From an uncultured Candidatus Saccharibacteria bacterium (lineage in GTDB: Bacteria; Patescibacteria; Saccharimonadia; Saccharimonadales; UBA6022): a DNA stretch of 9,046 bases. Location of the stretch: NCBI GenBank assembly GCA_946479115.1, contig CAMLED010000033.1, positions 1-9,046 of the forward strand, given 5' to 3'. This document shows positions 1-6,103 of this stretch, piece after piece. The first letter of the stretch is position 1; each line of letters opens with the position of its first letter. Under the pieces are notes generated by a model. The model did not search any database, was not told the origin of the DNA, and saw only the letters and a program-made list of their open reading frames with translations. A program made the translations under genes and the position numbers.

Positions 1-2245
1 CATTATCCCAAGTTGGCCAGTTATCAATATGGATCGTCGTGTCATGACCCAAATCAGCCCATAGCTCTTCGGTAATATGTGGTGCAAATGGTGACAATAC
101 TTGTAACAAGCTTTCGATCGCGAACTTCCAGTCATCTGATTTACCAATTCCATACGTTTCTTTTAATTTAAAGTAGCTGTTTACCGCTTCCATCATAGTT
201 GAGACGGCAGTATTGTATTTGTCGTCTTCGATATCTTCGGTAATCTTTTTAGCCGTCTTGTGTGCAACTGTCAGAATTTCTTTAGCACCCACGTCACTTA
301 ATGTAACGTTGCCTGCTTCGATATATTCTTGGACCAAATTCCAGGCACGGCTAAGGAAACGATACGTTCCCGGGACACCACGTGTATCCCACGGTGCATC
401 GATATCGTACGGAGCAATAAACATTTCGTAGACACGAAGGCTATCTGCACCGTAACCGCTGTCCATAATCTCAAGTGGGTCAATCACGTTACCCTTTGAT
501 TTGCTCATCTTTTGACCATCTGGAGCCATAATGTAGGCATTGTAGAGCATACGCTTGAATGGTTCTGGATCTGGCACCAGACCTTGTTTGTAAAAGAATC
601 GCATCCAGAAACGTGAGTATAGTAAGTGAGCCACGGCGTGGTCGCCACCATTATAGAAATCAACTGATTCCCAGTAATTAGCAAGTTCTGGATCCCAGGC
701 ACGCTCGTTATTAAACGGATCAATATAACGAATAAAATACCAGCTGCTACAGGCATAGCCATCAAGTGTGTCGGTCTCGCGCTTGGCCGGACCGCCACAC
801 GTTGGACACGTCGTATTCACCCATTCATCAACAGATGCGAGTGCAGATGTCGCGCCGCCCTTTGGTTTGAAGTCATCAATATCAGGCAAAATAACCGGTA
901 ATTGATCATCAGGTACAGCAACGGCGCCGTGTTCTGGACAATGAATAATTGGAATTGGTGCACCCCAATAACGCTGACGACTAATCAGCCAGTCACGCAT
1001 CTTGTAGGTCGTCTTGGCGCGGCCAGTTTGCTCTTGCTCTAACCATGCAACAATTTCTTCACGTGCTTCTTCGCTACGCATACCACTAAAATGACCGCTG
1101 TTCGTCAGGACACCTTCGCCGTGATAATGACCAACTTCTTCGCTTGTCTCTGGTTTTTCAACGACGTCGATAATTGGCAGTTGAAATTTCTCGGCAAAGG
1201 CAAAGTCACGCTCATCGTGCGCAGGAACCGCCATTAGCGCACCGGTGCCATAACTAGCCAGTGCATAATCTGCGAGCCAAATTTGCATCTTTTCACCGGT
1301 CGCAGGGTTAATTGCATGTGCACCCGTAAAGACACCTGTCTTTTCGCGGGATTCATTCATGCGTTCGATTTCAGACTTGCGAGCTGACTCATTAATATAG
1401 GCCTCGACAGCTTCACGAGTATTACTATTAGCAAGCTGCTTTGCGAGCGGATGCTCTGGGGCAAGAACCAAGAATGTCGCACCAAATAACGTATCTGGAC
1501 GAGTCGTAAAGACGGTAATAATATCGTCGCGGCCTTCGACCGTAAACTCAACTTCAGCACCCTGAGATTTACCGATCCAGTTCTTCTGCATCGTCTTGAC
1601 CATTTCAGTCCAGTTCAGATCATCGGTTGCTTCGAGCATCTCATCTGCGTAGGCAGTGATACGGAAAAACCACTGCTTTAGATTCTTTTTCGAAACCGGA
1701 TTACCACAGCGCCAACATTTGCCACCTTCGACTTGTTCATTAGCGAGGACCGTCTGGTCAGTTTCACACCACCACTGCGGGCTTTCTTTTTGATAGGCTA
1801 AATCATTTTTATATAGCTGGTTAAAAATCCACTGTGTCCAGCGATAGTATTCAGGATCAGCCGTGCTGATTTCTTTCGTCCAATCATAGCTATAACCCAA
1901 GCGTTTAAGCTGCTTGATAAAGTTTGCCTTGGCTTCGTCATGTGCTTCGCGAGGCTTTTTACCAATTTTAATAGCATAGTTCTCTACTGGCAGACCAAAC
2001 GAATCCCATCCGATTGGGTGATACGCGTTAAATCCCTGCTGTCGCTTGGCACGGACTTTAATATCACTAAATTGGAATGTGCGGCCGTGGCCAATGTGAA
2101 TGCCGGCACCAGTGATGCCAGGCAGCATACTAAATCCAAGATATTTTGGTCGTGAATGATCATGCAAGTCAACCGTGTAGGTACCGTCTTGTTCCCACTT
2201 GGCTTGCCACTTTGCTTCGATATCAATTGGATTATAGCGCTTCAT
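1..2245 (-). CDS. leuS: Leucyl-tRNA synthetase (LeuRS), C-terminus missing at the window edge
   Basis: Class I aminoacyl-tRNA synthetase that charges tRNA-Leu in the cytoplasm. The frame is open for 748 codons from ATG 2245 to base 1, so roughly the last 60-100 residues (tRNA anticodon-binding and C-terminal parts) lie outside. Visible in order: HIGH signature at residues 50-53; a CxxC zinc-type pair (C177, C180); the CP1 editing domain with TTRPDT at 247-252 and the HDERD segment holding D344, both matching the known LeuRS editing site; a second zinc-knuckle-like set CxxH/CxxC (436/439, 480/483); and KMSKS at 579-583. Few residues precede KMSKS, so the leucine-specific insertion seen in some bacterial LeuRS is absent. 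Oddities: the usual PYPSG before HIGH is replaced by P-G-I-T-G, and the GG(x)EHA catalytic segment reads GGDHAVAH (D535), one residue shorter. No Shine-Dalgarno precedes the ATG, but an extended -10 lies 9 nt upstream. Family assignment is secure. Confidence 0.97.
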   Translation of the reverse strand, partial: MKRYNPIDIEAKWQAKWEQDGTYTVDLHDHSRPKYLGFSMLPGITGAGIHIGHGRTFQFSDIKVRAKRQQGFNAYHPIGWDSFGLPVENYAIKIGKKPREAHDEAKANFIKQLKRLGYSYDWTKEISTADPEYYRWTQWIFNQLYKNDLAYQKESPQWWCETDQTVLANEQVEGGKCWRCGNPVSKKNLKQWFFRITAYADEMLEATDDLNWTEMVKTMQKNWIGKSQGAEVEFTVEGRDDIITVFTTRPDTLFGATFLVLAPEHPLAKQLANSNTREAVEAYINESARKSEIERMNESREKTGVFTGAHAINPATGEKMQIWLADYALASYGTGALMAVPAHDERDFAFAEKFQLPIIDVVEKPETSEEVGHYHGEGVLTNSGHFSGMRSEEAREEIVAWLEQEQTGRAKTTYKMRDWLISRQRYWGAPIPIIHCPEHGAVAVPDDQLPVILPDIDDFKPKGGATSALASVDEWVNTTCPTCGGPAKRETDTLDGYACSSWYFIRYIDPFNNERAWDPELANYWESVDFYNGGDHAVAHLLYSRFWMRFFYKQGLVPDPEPFKRMLYNAYIMAPDGQKMSKSKGNVIDPLEIMDSGYGADSLRVYEMFIAPYDIDAPWDTRGVPGTYRFLSRAWNLVQEYIEAGNVTLSDVGAKEILTVAHKTAKKITEDIEDDKYNTAVSTMMEAVNSYFKLKETYGIGKSDDWKFAIESLLQVLSPFAPHITEELWADLGHDTTIHIDNWPTWDN

Positions 2246-2254
2246 ACATCTGGT

Positions 2255-2263
2255 AGTATAGCA
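2255..2263 (-). promoter_or_regulatory. Extended -10 promoter of leuS, near-leaderless
   Basis: On the minus strand this reads TGcTATACT, a TGn-extended -10 with a 5/6 hexamer. Only 9 nt separate the hexamer from the leuS ATG, so a start 7 nt downstream would leave about 3 nt of leader. No convincing -35 is visible at 16-18 nt spacing, and no Shine-Dalgarno lies between the box and the ATG. The promoter falls in the 33-nt gap after the stop codon of the upstream membrane-protein gene. Confidence 0.5.
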
Positions 2264-2278
2264 AACTTTACGCCTCTG

Positions 2279-3307
2279 TTACAGAGTAGCCGCTGATAGT
2301 AAGAGCTCTTGGACATCTTTTTGCAATTGCTCAAGTGTCGTCGCGTCAGTTGGCGTTACGACATTGACGGGTTTATTAAACGTCGGCACGACTGTCAGAC
2401 TAGTGGTCTTTTGCTTATCACTCGCAACTAGTTTGGTAATATGATGTGTCCAGTTATTCACCCATAACTCGACTGGCGTATTCTGATTCATTTTTTGGCC
2501 AGATGCGCTCTCACCTACGTTGAGCTTAAAGTTCTTGTCACAAGCACGGAGTGTTTTATACAGACCGGTTTTTTGAAATGCAATAGAAAAACTATGTGCT
2601 TTTGTTTGATCGATATTCATGAGATAGCCTAAGCTACCGTCTTTACTGCCAAGTGACTTATCGATAACAATAAATGGATAGTTTTTATATATATCGATAA
2701 CTTCTGATTTTAATTTCGAATCATCCTGGGCTTTTTTAATCGTCTCGCCGATGCAGCGCTGCGCCGTTGCAACCTCGGGACTATATGATTTGAGATCTTC
2801 ACTGCTAACTTTGATCCATTTGTCATTTATCTTGGCGACAATTTTATCAAATAGCGGTTGAGATGAAGACGGCACGGCTTTGCGATAATTCTGAACGAGG
2901 CCATCTATATTTTTGACCTTAAAATAAAGATCACCTTTGTCGTTCACCATGCCGCTGCCATCGAGCGTGTATTTTTTGCCAAGTGACGTCATGGTTAATT
3001 TCAAATCTGCATTTCCGCCCTTGGTTGCGGCGCCACCATTAAAATCAATACTGATATCACTGCCGGTTTTTACCACGTAGCTACCTTTATACGCCACAGA
3101 CTGTGCTTGAAGCGCGTTCATGATACCGTCAGCAACAACTTTTTTAGGGTTTTGATACCAAAAGGTATATACAAGAGCCAAAACAATGAGTAGGACGATA
3201 AGACCAATACCACCAAACAGAGCTATTCTATTCTGTCGCGGCATTTGATTAATTCGCTGACGTAGTGTGAGTCGTGATGTTTGTAATGGGGTTGCTGGAT
3301 CGTTCAT
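2279..3307 (-). CDS. Membrane-anchored extracytoplasmic protein, family not recognised
   Basis: A 342-residue protein of unknown function. A basic N-terminal tail (to about residue 27) is followed by one strong membrane helix (about 28-50) and then a roughly 290-residue polar domain. The positive-inside pattern suggests a signal anchor with the large domain outside the cell. The domain alternates strand-like stretches with Lys/Asp/Ser/Gly turns, in a style like lipid-carrier-type beta-rich lipoproteins (LppX/LprG or LolA-like), but there is no lipobox, so that comparison is only a guess. It contains two cysteines (185 and 256), both predicted outside, which could form a disulfide. An AGGGAGG Shine-Dalgarno lies 10 nt before ATG 3307. 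It sits between the MurF-like gene and leuS; a cell-envelope role is plausible from location and topology only. Confidence 0.85.
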   Translation of the reverse strand: MNDPATPLQTSRLTLRQRINQMPRQNRIALFGGIGLIVLLIVLALVYTFWYQNPKKVVADGIMNALQAQSVAYKGSYVVKTGSDISIDFNGGAATKGGNADLKLTMTSLGKKYTLDGSGMVNDKGDLYFKVKNIDGLVQNYRKAVPSSSQPLFDKIVAKINDKWIKVSSEDLKSYSPEVATAQRCIGETIKKAQDDSKLKSEVIDIYKNYPFIVIDKSLGSKDGSLGYLMNIDQTKAHSFSIAFQKTGLYKTLRACDKNFKLNVGESASGQKMNQNTPVELWVNNWTHHITKLVASDKQKTTSLTVVPTFNKPVNVVTPTDATTLEQLQKDVQELLLSAATL

Positions 3308-3322
3308 AATCTACCGTCCTCC

Positions 3323-3370
3323 CTGTAAAAAGTCGTTTGCTATCTATATCTAGAGTAGCATATTTTACAG
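3323..3370 (-). other. Nested inverted repeat between the MurF-like gene and the membrane-protein gene
   Basis: The outer arms are a perfect 8-bp inverted repeat, CTGTAAAA (3323-3330) and TTTTACAG (3363-3370). Nested inside is a hairpin TGCTATCTA/TATC/TAGA-G-TAGCA (3339-3360 on the plus strand) with 9 pairs and one bulged base. In minus-strand RNA the inner hairpin is followed six nt later by TTTTT, which is terminator-like. The 3' outer arm ends directly against the GGAGG Shine-Dalgarno of the membrane-protein gene. It starts 5 nt after the Mur ligase stop codon. It could be a weak terminator, a leader structure limiting ribosome access, or both. TGCTACTCT inside it also resembles a poor extended -10 box. 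Confidence 0.4.
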
Positions 3371-3374
3371 CAGT

Positions 3375-4652
3375 CTAGGAGACACGGGCAAAGAATTCAG
3401 ACTTTGTTTTTAACCATTCCGGAGACTGGCGCACTAGCTGATTACTGTCTTCCATGGCGCAGATAATCTTGACAGCTTCTTCGGCATAGATACCACCTTG
3501 CGATCCCTTTACTAGAGTCACCGCGCCTTCTTCGAGCACGCTATGAACAAACGTACCAGCATCGATTGCGTTCTTAAAGCTACGCACCTGACAACCACGC
3601 ATACGTGCTGCCGGCGCTAGATATGCCTCAGACTGTTCGCCAATGGTCACTACCCATGACAGTAAGCTTGGATCACACAGCTGCCCAAGGGTTTCGTGTT
3701 CTTCTTTTGATGAAGCACCTAGCTCATTCATATCACCCAACACGGCGATTCGTTGACCCGTTGGCATGCTATATAGCATCTGCAGTGCGGCACTCGCCGC
3801 TACCGGGCTAGAGTTGTATGTATCGTCCAAGATTGTTGACTGTTTTTGACCGCGAAGAATGTTCATTCGACCCGGCACAGGACTAATTAACTTCAAACCA
3901 GCGGTAATCTCTGCGGCCGTTACGCCCATTTTAACGGCGACCGCCACAGCACCCATCACTGGACGCAGGCTATGTTCGCCAATGACTTTAATTGTTGCTG
4001 GGAATGGATCGTATTCAGGAGTAATAACCTCACCTTCATGACCTTTTTCAGGCGTAAAGTTCCGCGTCTCAAATCGATACTCGGCAACACCAGTCGTACC
4101 ATATGTATCTATATTTGGATTAGTCAAATATTCAGCGTATTTACCGTCAATATCATCACGGTTAATGATTGCGATTTCTGACATATTTGCAGCTGTTAGT
4201 TCTTCCTTGGCAACCGTATCGATATCTTTAAAGAACTCCATATGCTCAGGTGTAACCGCTGTGACAACACCAATGTATGGATGAAGATATTTTGCGAAAC
4301 GGGCAAGGTCGCCTGGATGATCTGCCCCAATTTCTTGGATAATTACATCCGTACCAGAGGGCATTTTAATACGTTCTTTGGCAGCACGAAATACCGATAT
4401 CCAAGCACCAATACTTTTAACATTTTCAGGATATTCAATCCCTAAAATTGCTAGTGGCGCACTCATGTGCGTATTATGGTTACCTTCGTGAAGTGCCACA
4501 CGATAACGGCGCGATAGTAATGTTGCAATCGCACGCTTGGTGCTTGTTTTACCCACACTACCTGCAACGACAATTAATTTCACATCGGGATGTTTGCGGA
4601 AAAATTTGCGAACATAACGTTCAAGTTTTAACTGAATGATCATTTTAAACAT
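3375..4652 (-). CDS. murF: MurF-like Mur ligase (D-Ala-D-Ala adding type) lacking the N-terminal domain
   Basis: ATP-dependent Mur ligase, most like MurF, which adds D-Ala-D-Ala to UDP-MurNAc-tripeptide in cytoplasmic peptidoglycan precursor synthesis. Residues counted from ATG 4652: P-loop GSVGKTSTK at 31-39, QEIGADHPGDL near 106-116, TPEHMEFF at 134-141, NRDD at 164-167, DDTYNSSP at 276-283, the MurF hallmark LGDMNELG at 305-312 and LVKGSQG at 380-386. The central and C-terminal domains are therefore complete. Only about 30 residues precede the P-loop, against roughly 100 in classical MurF, so the UDP-MurNAc-binding first domain is missing; an in-frame TAA at 4674-4676 rules out simple extension. 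I prefer ATG 4652 to the ATG at 4667 because AGGAG (4658-4662) lies 5 nt before it and would be inside the longer reading frame. The exact acceptor substrate is uncertain. Confidence 0.9.
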   Translation of the reverse strand: MFKMIIQLKLERYVRKFFRKHPDVKLIVVAGSVGKTSTKRAIATLLSRRYRVALHEGNHNTHMSAPLAILGIEYPENVKSIGAWISVFRAAKERIKMPSGTDVIIQEIGADHPGDLARFAKYLHPYIGVVTAVTPEHMEFFKDIDTVAKEELTAANMSEIAIINRDDIDGKYAEYLTNPNIDTYGTTGVAEYRFETRNFTPEKGHEGEVITPEYDPFPATIKVIGEHSLRPVMGAVAVAVKMGVTAAEITAGLKLISPVPGRMNILRGQKQSTILDDTYNSSPVAASAALQMLYSMPTGQRIAVLGDMNELGASSKEEHETLGQLCDPSLLSWVVTIGEQSEAYLAPAARMRGCQVRSFKNAIDAGTFVHSVLEEGAVTLVKGSQGGIYAEEAVKIICAMEDSNQLVRQSPEWLKTKSEFFARVS

Positions 4653-4731
4653 AGGTACTCCTATCATAAACCATTACCGCAACTAATTAAACGTGAGAGA
4701 GATTTGCTTTTCGTTCTTTTGAACTCATCAG

Positions 4732-4749
4732 CATAGATACACATCTATG
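4732..4749. promoter_or_regulatory. Operator-like palindrome upstream of the Mur ligase gene
   Basis: CATAGATacacATCTATG is a perfect 7-bp inverted repeat with a 4-nt centre, placed 80-97 nt upstream of the Mur ligase ATG and 9 nt outside the left arm of the neighbouring inverted repeat. Size and symmetry suit a dimeric regulator; as RNA it would be a small AT-rich hairpin without a U-tract. No strong promoter was found beside it, so its role is open. Confidence 0.3.
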
Positions 4750-4785
4750 GAAGCTGTGTGACAAGTAGGCAATGAGAGCCTAGGC

Positions 4786-4811
4786 GAGGGGCGATAAAAT
4801 CACCGCCCCTC
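4786..4811 (-). terminator. GC-rich hairpin after the small ORF, no U-tract
   Basis: GAGGGGCG (4786-4793) pairs perfectly with CGCCCCTC (4804-4811) around a 10-nt loop. In minus-strand RNA it begins 6 nt after the TAG stop of the 119-residue ORF. The T-run precedes the hairpin instead of following it, so it is not a canonical intrinsic terminator on either strand; it may act as a U-less terminator or a 3'-end stabiliser. The self-complementary GCCTAGGC (4778-4785) abuts it. Confidence 0.45.
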
Positions 4812-4817
4812 AAAAAC

Positions 4818-5177
4818 CTATCGTTGGGCGCGTATCTGAGCATAACCCGCTATGGGTATTGCATCGACCGTAAAACTACCGGATTCCCATCCTACTTCGC
4901 TAGCAAATGCATCGACGACTTTAAATTCATCGTCATACCAACGCCTGCCTGCCCTCAATGTTACTAAAAATTCACGAGGGCCTAGCGATTCAAGGCAGAA
5001 AACTTCCGGTACAGTCCGTAAAAACCGCCTTAGAAGTTCACCCGTTTTTTGGTCACTTGGCGGCACTTTTTCCATACCATTTTGATTCAAAGAACCCCTA
5101 TCGCAATCAAGGGGATGTGAAAGGACAAAACGTCGCTCCATTTCTCGAGGCTCAATAGCAATTGATCTGCGTGTCAT
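4818..5177 (-). CDS. Small hypothetical protein within the inverted-repeat segment
   Basis: A 119-residue soluble protein I do not recognise. It has no signal peptide or membrane helix. The first third is polar (RRSIAIEPREMERRFVLSHP), followed by a likely amphipathic helix (about 46-58, GELLRRFLRTVPEV), a strand-rich segment (REFLVTLR), an acidic/aromatic stretch (RRWYDDEFKVVDAF) and C-terminal strands. The order strand-helix-strand-W-helix faintly recalls the Nfu/NifU N-terminal scaffold domain, but this is a weak visual resemblance. The EMERR segment resembles the CYTH ExExK motif, but the rest does not fit that family. GGAG lies 5 nt before ATG 5177, supporting expression. It has its own candidate promoter and operator, a hairpin after the stop, and 14-bp inverted repeats on both sides, so it looks like a self-contained unit. 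Confidence 0.7.
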   Translation of the reverse strand: MTRRSIAIEPREMERRFVLSHPLDCDRGSLNQNGMEKVPPSDQKTGELLRRFLRTVPEVFCLESLGPREFLVTLRAGRRWYDDEFKVVDAFASEVGWESGSFTVDAIPIAGYAQIRAQR

Positions 5178-5211
5178 AGTGGCTCCAACTGTTGCCTACT
5201 TGTCATGAACG

Positions 5212-5241
5212 ATTCTTGCTCACTACCAATTGTAGTGTCAA
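5212..5241 (-). promoter_or_regulatory. Promoter of the small ORF, TTGACA -35 with spacer palindrome
   Basis: On the minus strand a perfect -35 TTGACA (5236-5241) is followed after 18 nt by AAGAAT (5212-5217), a 4/6 -10. The expected start falls at or just inside the right arm of the 14-bp inverted repeat. The spacer is largely occupied by a palindrome (separate entry). An AT-rich tract (5241-5280) upstream could act as an UP-like element. The -10 is weak, so the exact start is uncertain. Confidence 0.45.
5221..5237. promoter_or_regulatory. Palindromic operator candidate in the promoter spacer
   Basis: CACTACcaattGTAGTG is a perfect 6-bp inverted repeat with a 5-nt centre. It overlaps the last bases of the -35 box and fills most of the spacer of the small ORF's promoter, a classic position for a repressor of a dimeric helix-turn-helix type. 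No adjacent gene is an obvious cognate; the XRE regulator encoded at 6099-6314 is nearby, but no matching site was seen before its own operon. Confidence 0.4.
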
Positions 5242-5300
5242 ATAATCATAGTAATTATATAATTTATATAAAAATAAGTCAATGTCTAGTACATCTTAAT

Positions 5301-5334
5301 CCATAAAATAAGATCGCCCCAAAGAGCGATCTTA
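5301..5334 (-). terminator. Intrinsic terminator of the DUF4389 gene
   Basis: A perfect 9-bp stem, TAAGATCGC (5309-5317) with GCGATCTTA (5326-5334), and an 8-nt loop. In minus-strand RNA it is followed by TTTTATGG, giving a short U-tract. It lies 20 nt after the TAA of the DUF4389 gene and separates that gene from the small ORF's promoter. Confidence 0.8.
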
Positions 5335-5354
5335 GAATAACTTGATTGTCTAGC

Positions 5355-5996
5355 TTATTTTAGGCTAAATGGAGGGTATTGATCGGTTGTTAGCAAGAAT
5401 GCGTAGGCAGTCACACGGAAATTCCATCTAAATACGCCAACGACGAAATCAAATAGACTCTTTGGGTAACGGCCGGTGAATAGAATTGCAAACCATGCAA
5501 CAACAGTAAGAATCACAGCAACAATCATCAAAGCAAGTAGGACGATGTAATGCGGAAATGCAAGAAGCCATTTCACAAGGGGCATCCAGCGATTTAAATC
5601 TTTTTTAACATCCGGGTATCCCAGTTCCAATTTGACCGATTGCACATCGACAGTTGATGGATAAAGATCAGTTAGCAGAAAAAGATAGGCAGAAACACGC
5701 ATTGAGAAACGGTTCAGCTCTAGATTAAAATCAAACCACCATCGTGGGTAGCGTTGTCGAAACAGGATCATCAGACCCGTAGCGGCAAACAGCCCCGCAA
5801 CAATCCCACCTGTACTCATAGTCATTTCATTACCAGCTTCATTAGCAAAAGTCTCACCGCCCGCCGCTGTCAATAAGCTAATAATGAGAAGAATTGGCAC
5901 TGCCCAAATAATGCGGAAAAACGTCGTTAAGCGATCGAGTTTTTTGGGATAATCGATATCTAAATTAGCTGGATATGGTTTTGATTTTGCTGACAT
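5355..5996 (-). CDS. Tandem DUF4389 integral membrane protein
   Basis: A 213-residue polytopic membrane protein of the DUF4389 type, function unknown. The family signature occurs twice: RYPRWWFDF...RVSAYLFLLTDLYPS (about 82-114) and RYPKSLFDF...RVTAYAFLLTTDQYPP (about 177-209). Each copy is preceded by a hydrophobic block, giving two similar halves (about 14-114 and 125-213). Likely membrane helices are near 25-45, 62-80 and 143-173, with the RYP/FDF segments at the membrane interface. The ending YPPFSLK is typical for the family. AAGGAG lies 12 nt before ATG 5996, longer than ideal; no better in-frame start is visible. It has a clear terminator downstream and seems monocistronic. Confidence 0.9.
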   Translation of the reverse strand: MSAKSKPYPANLDIDYPKKLDRLTTFFRIIWAVPILLIISLLTAAGGETFANEAGNEMTMSTGGIVAGLFAATGLMILFRQRYPRWWFDFNLELNRFSMRVSAYLFLLTDLYPSTVDVQSVKLELGYPDVKKDLNRWMPLVKWLLAFPHYIVLLALMIVAVILTVVAWFAILFTGRYPKSLFDFVVGVFRWNFRVTAYAFLLTTDQYPPFSLK

Positions 5997-6055
5997 GTAT
6001 GTAATTGTCTCCTTGGTGGCATTACACTATTTTATGTTCGTCCTCAGACGCTCTC

Positions 6056-6064
6056 AGTGTAGCA
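6056..6064 (-). promoter_or_regulatory. Possible extended -10 for the DUF4389 gene
   Basis: The minus strand reads TGcTACACT, a TGn extension with a 4/6 hexamer, about 60 nt before ATG 5996. It resembles the leuS box TGcTATACT. No -35 at standard spacing was seen. A start near 6049 would give a leader of about 50 nt containing the AAGGAG. Confidence 0.35.
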
Positions 6065-6079
6065 TAATTTAAAGAAACC

Positions 6080-6103
6080 AATAACAATTTAACCACTGTT
6101 ATT
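6080..6103 (-). terminator. Weak hairpin at the end of the XRE regulator gene
   Basis: AATAACA and TGTTATT form a 7-bp perfect stem around a 10-nt loop, overlapping the TAA stop of the regulator gene. In minus-strand RNA it is followed by GGTTTCTTT, a poor U-tract. It may end the DUF2975-XRE transcript, but the AT-rich stem is weak. Confidence 0.3.

Larger units (their letters stand above)
4759..5205. repeat. Single-ORF segment bounded by 14-bp perfect inverted repeats
   Basis: TGACAAGTAGGCAA (4759-4772) and its exact reverse complement TTGCCTACTTGTCA (5192-5205) flank one small gene with about 45 nt on one side and 14 nt on the other. Similarity continues inward imperfectly: both arms reach GAGCC after a short mismatched stretch of unequal length. 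The outer flanks show at most a 2-bp TG direct repeat, so there is no convincing target duplication. The right arm also covers the region around the gene's predicted transcription start and lies just upstream of its ribosome-binding site. Options are a small non-autonomous mobile cassette, paired regulator sites, or a long-range RNA stem. The repeat itself is seen directly; the interpretation is inference. Confidence 0.5.

Noticed and set aside
213..2226. Several open frames of 60-100 codons on both strands over the left end (for example 213-431, 505-798, 1940-2155)
   Set aside because: They overlap leuS in other frames; leuS is continuous and carries all family motifs.
3605..4639. Plus-strand open frames across the Mur ligase
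   Set aside because: Shadows of a confidently identified gene; no ribosome sites or recognisable proteins.
4663..4668. TATGAT as a -10 box for the Mur ligase gene
   Set aside because: It lies directly before AGGAG, so transcription from it would start within or after the ribosome site that defines ATG 4652; no -35 either.
5127..5150. CYTH-domain assignment of the small ORF from EMERR
   Set aside because: The motif needs ExExK and the later basic/acidic alternating strands of CYTH are not present.
4852..5158. Two plus-strand open frames of 77 and 66 codons opposite the small ORF
   Set aside because: No Shine-Dalgarno of note and no family features; the minus-strand frame is longer with GGAG, a promoter and a 3' hairpin.
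4757..5207. TG dinucleotide as a target-site duplication around the inverted repeats
   Set aside because: Two bases match too easily by chance to support transposition.
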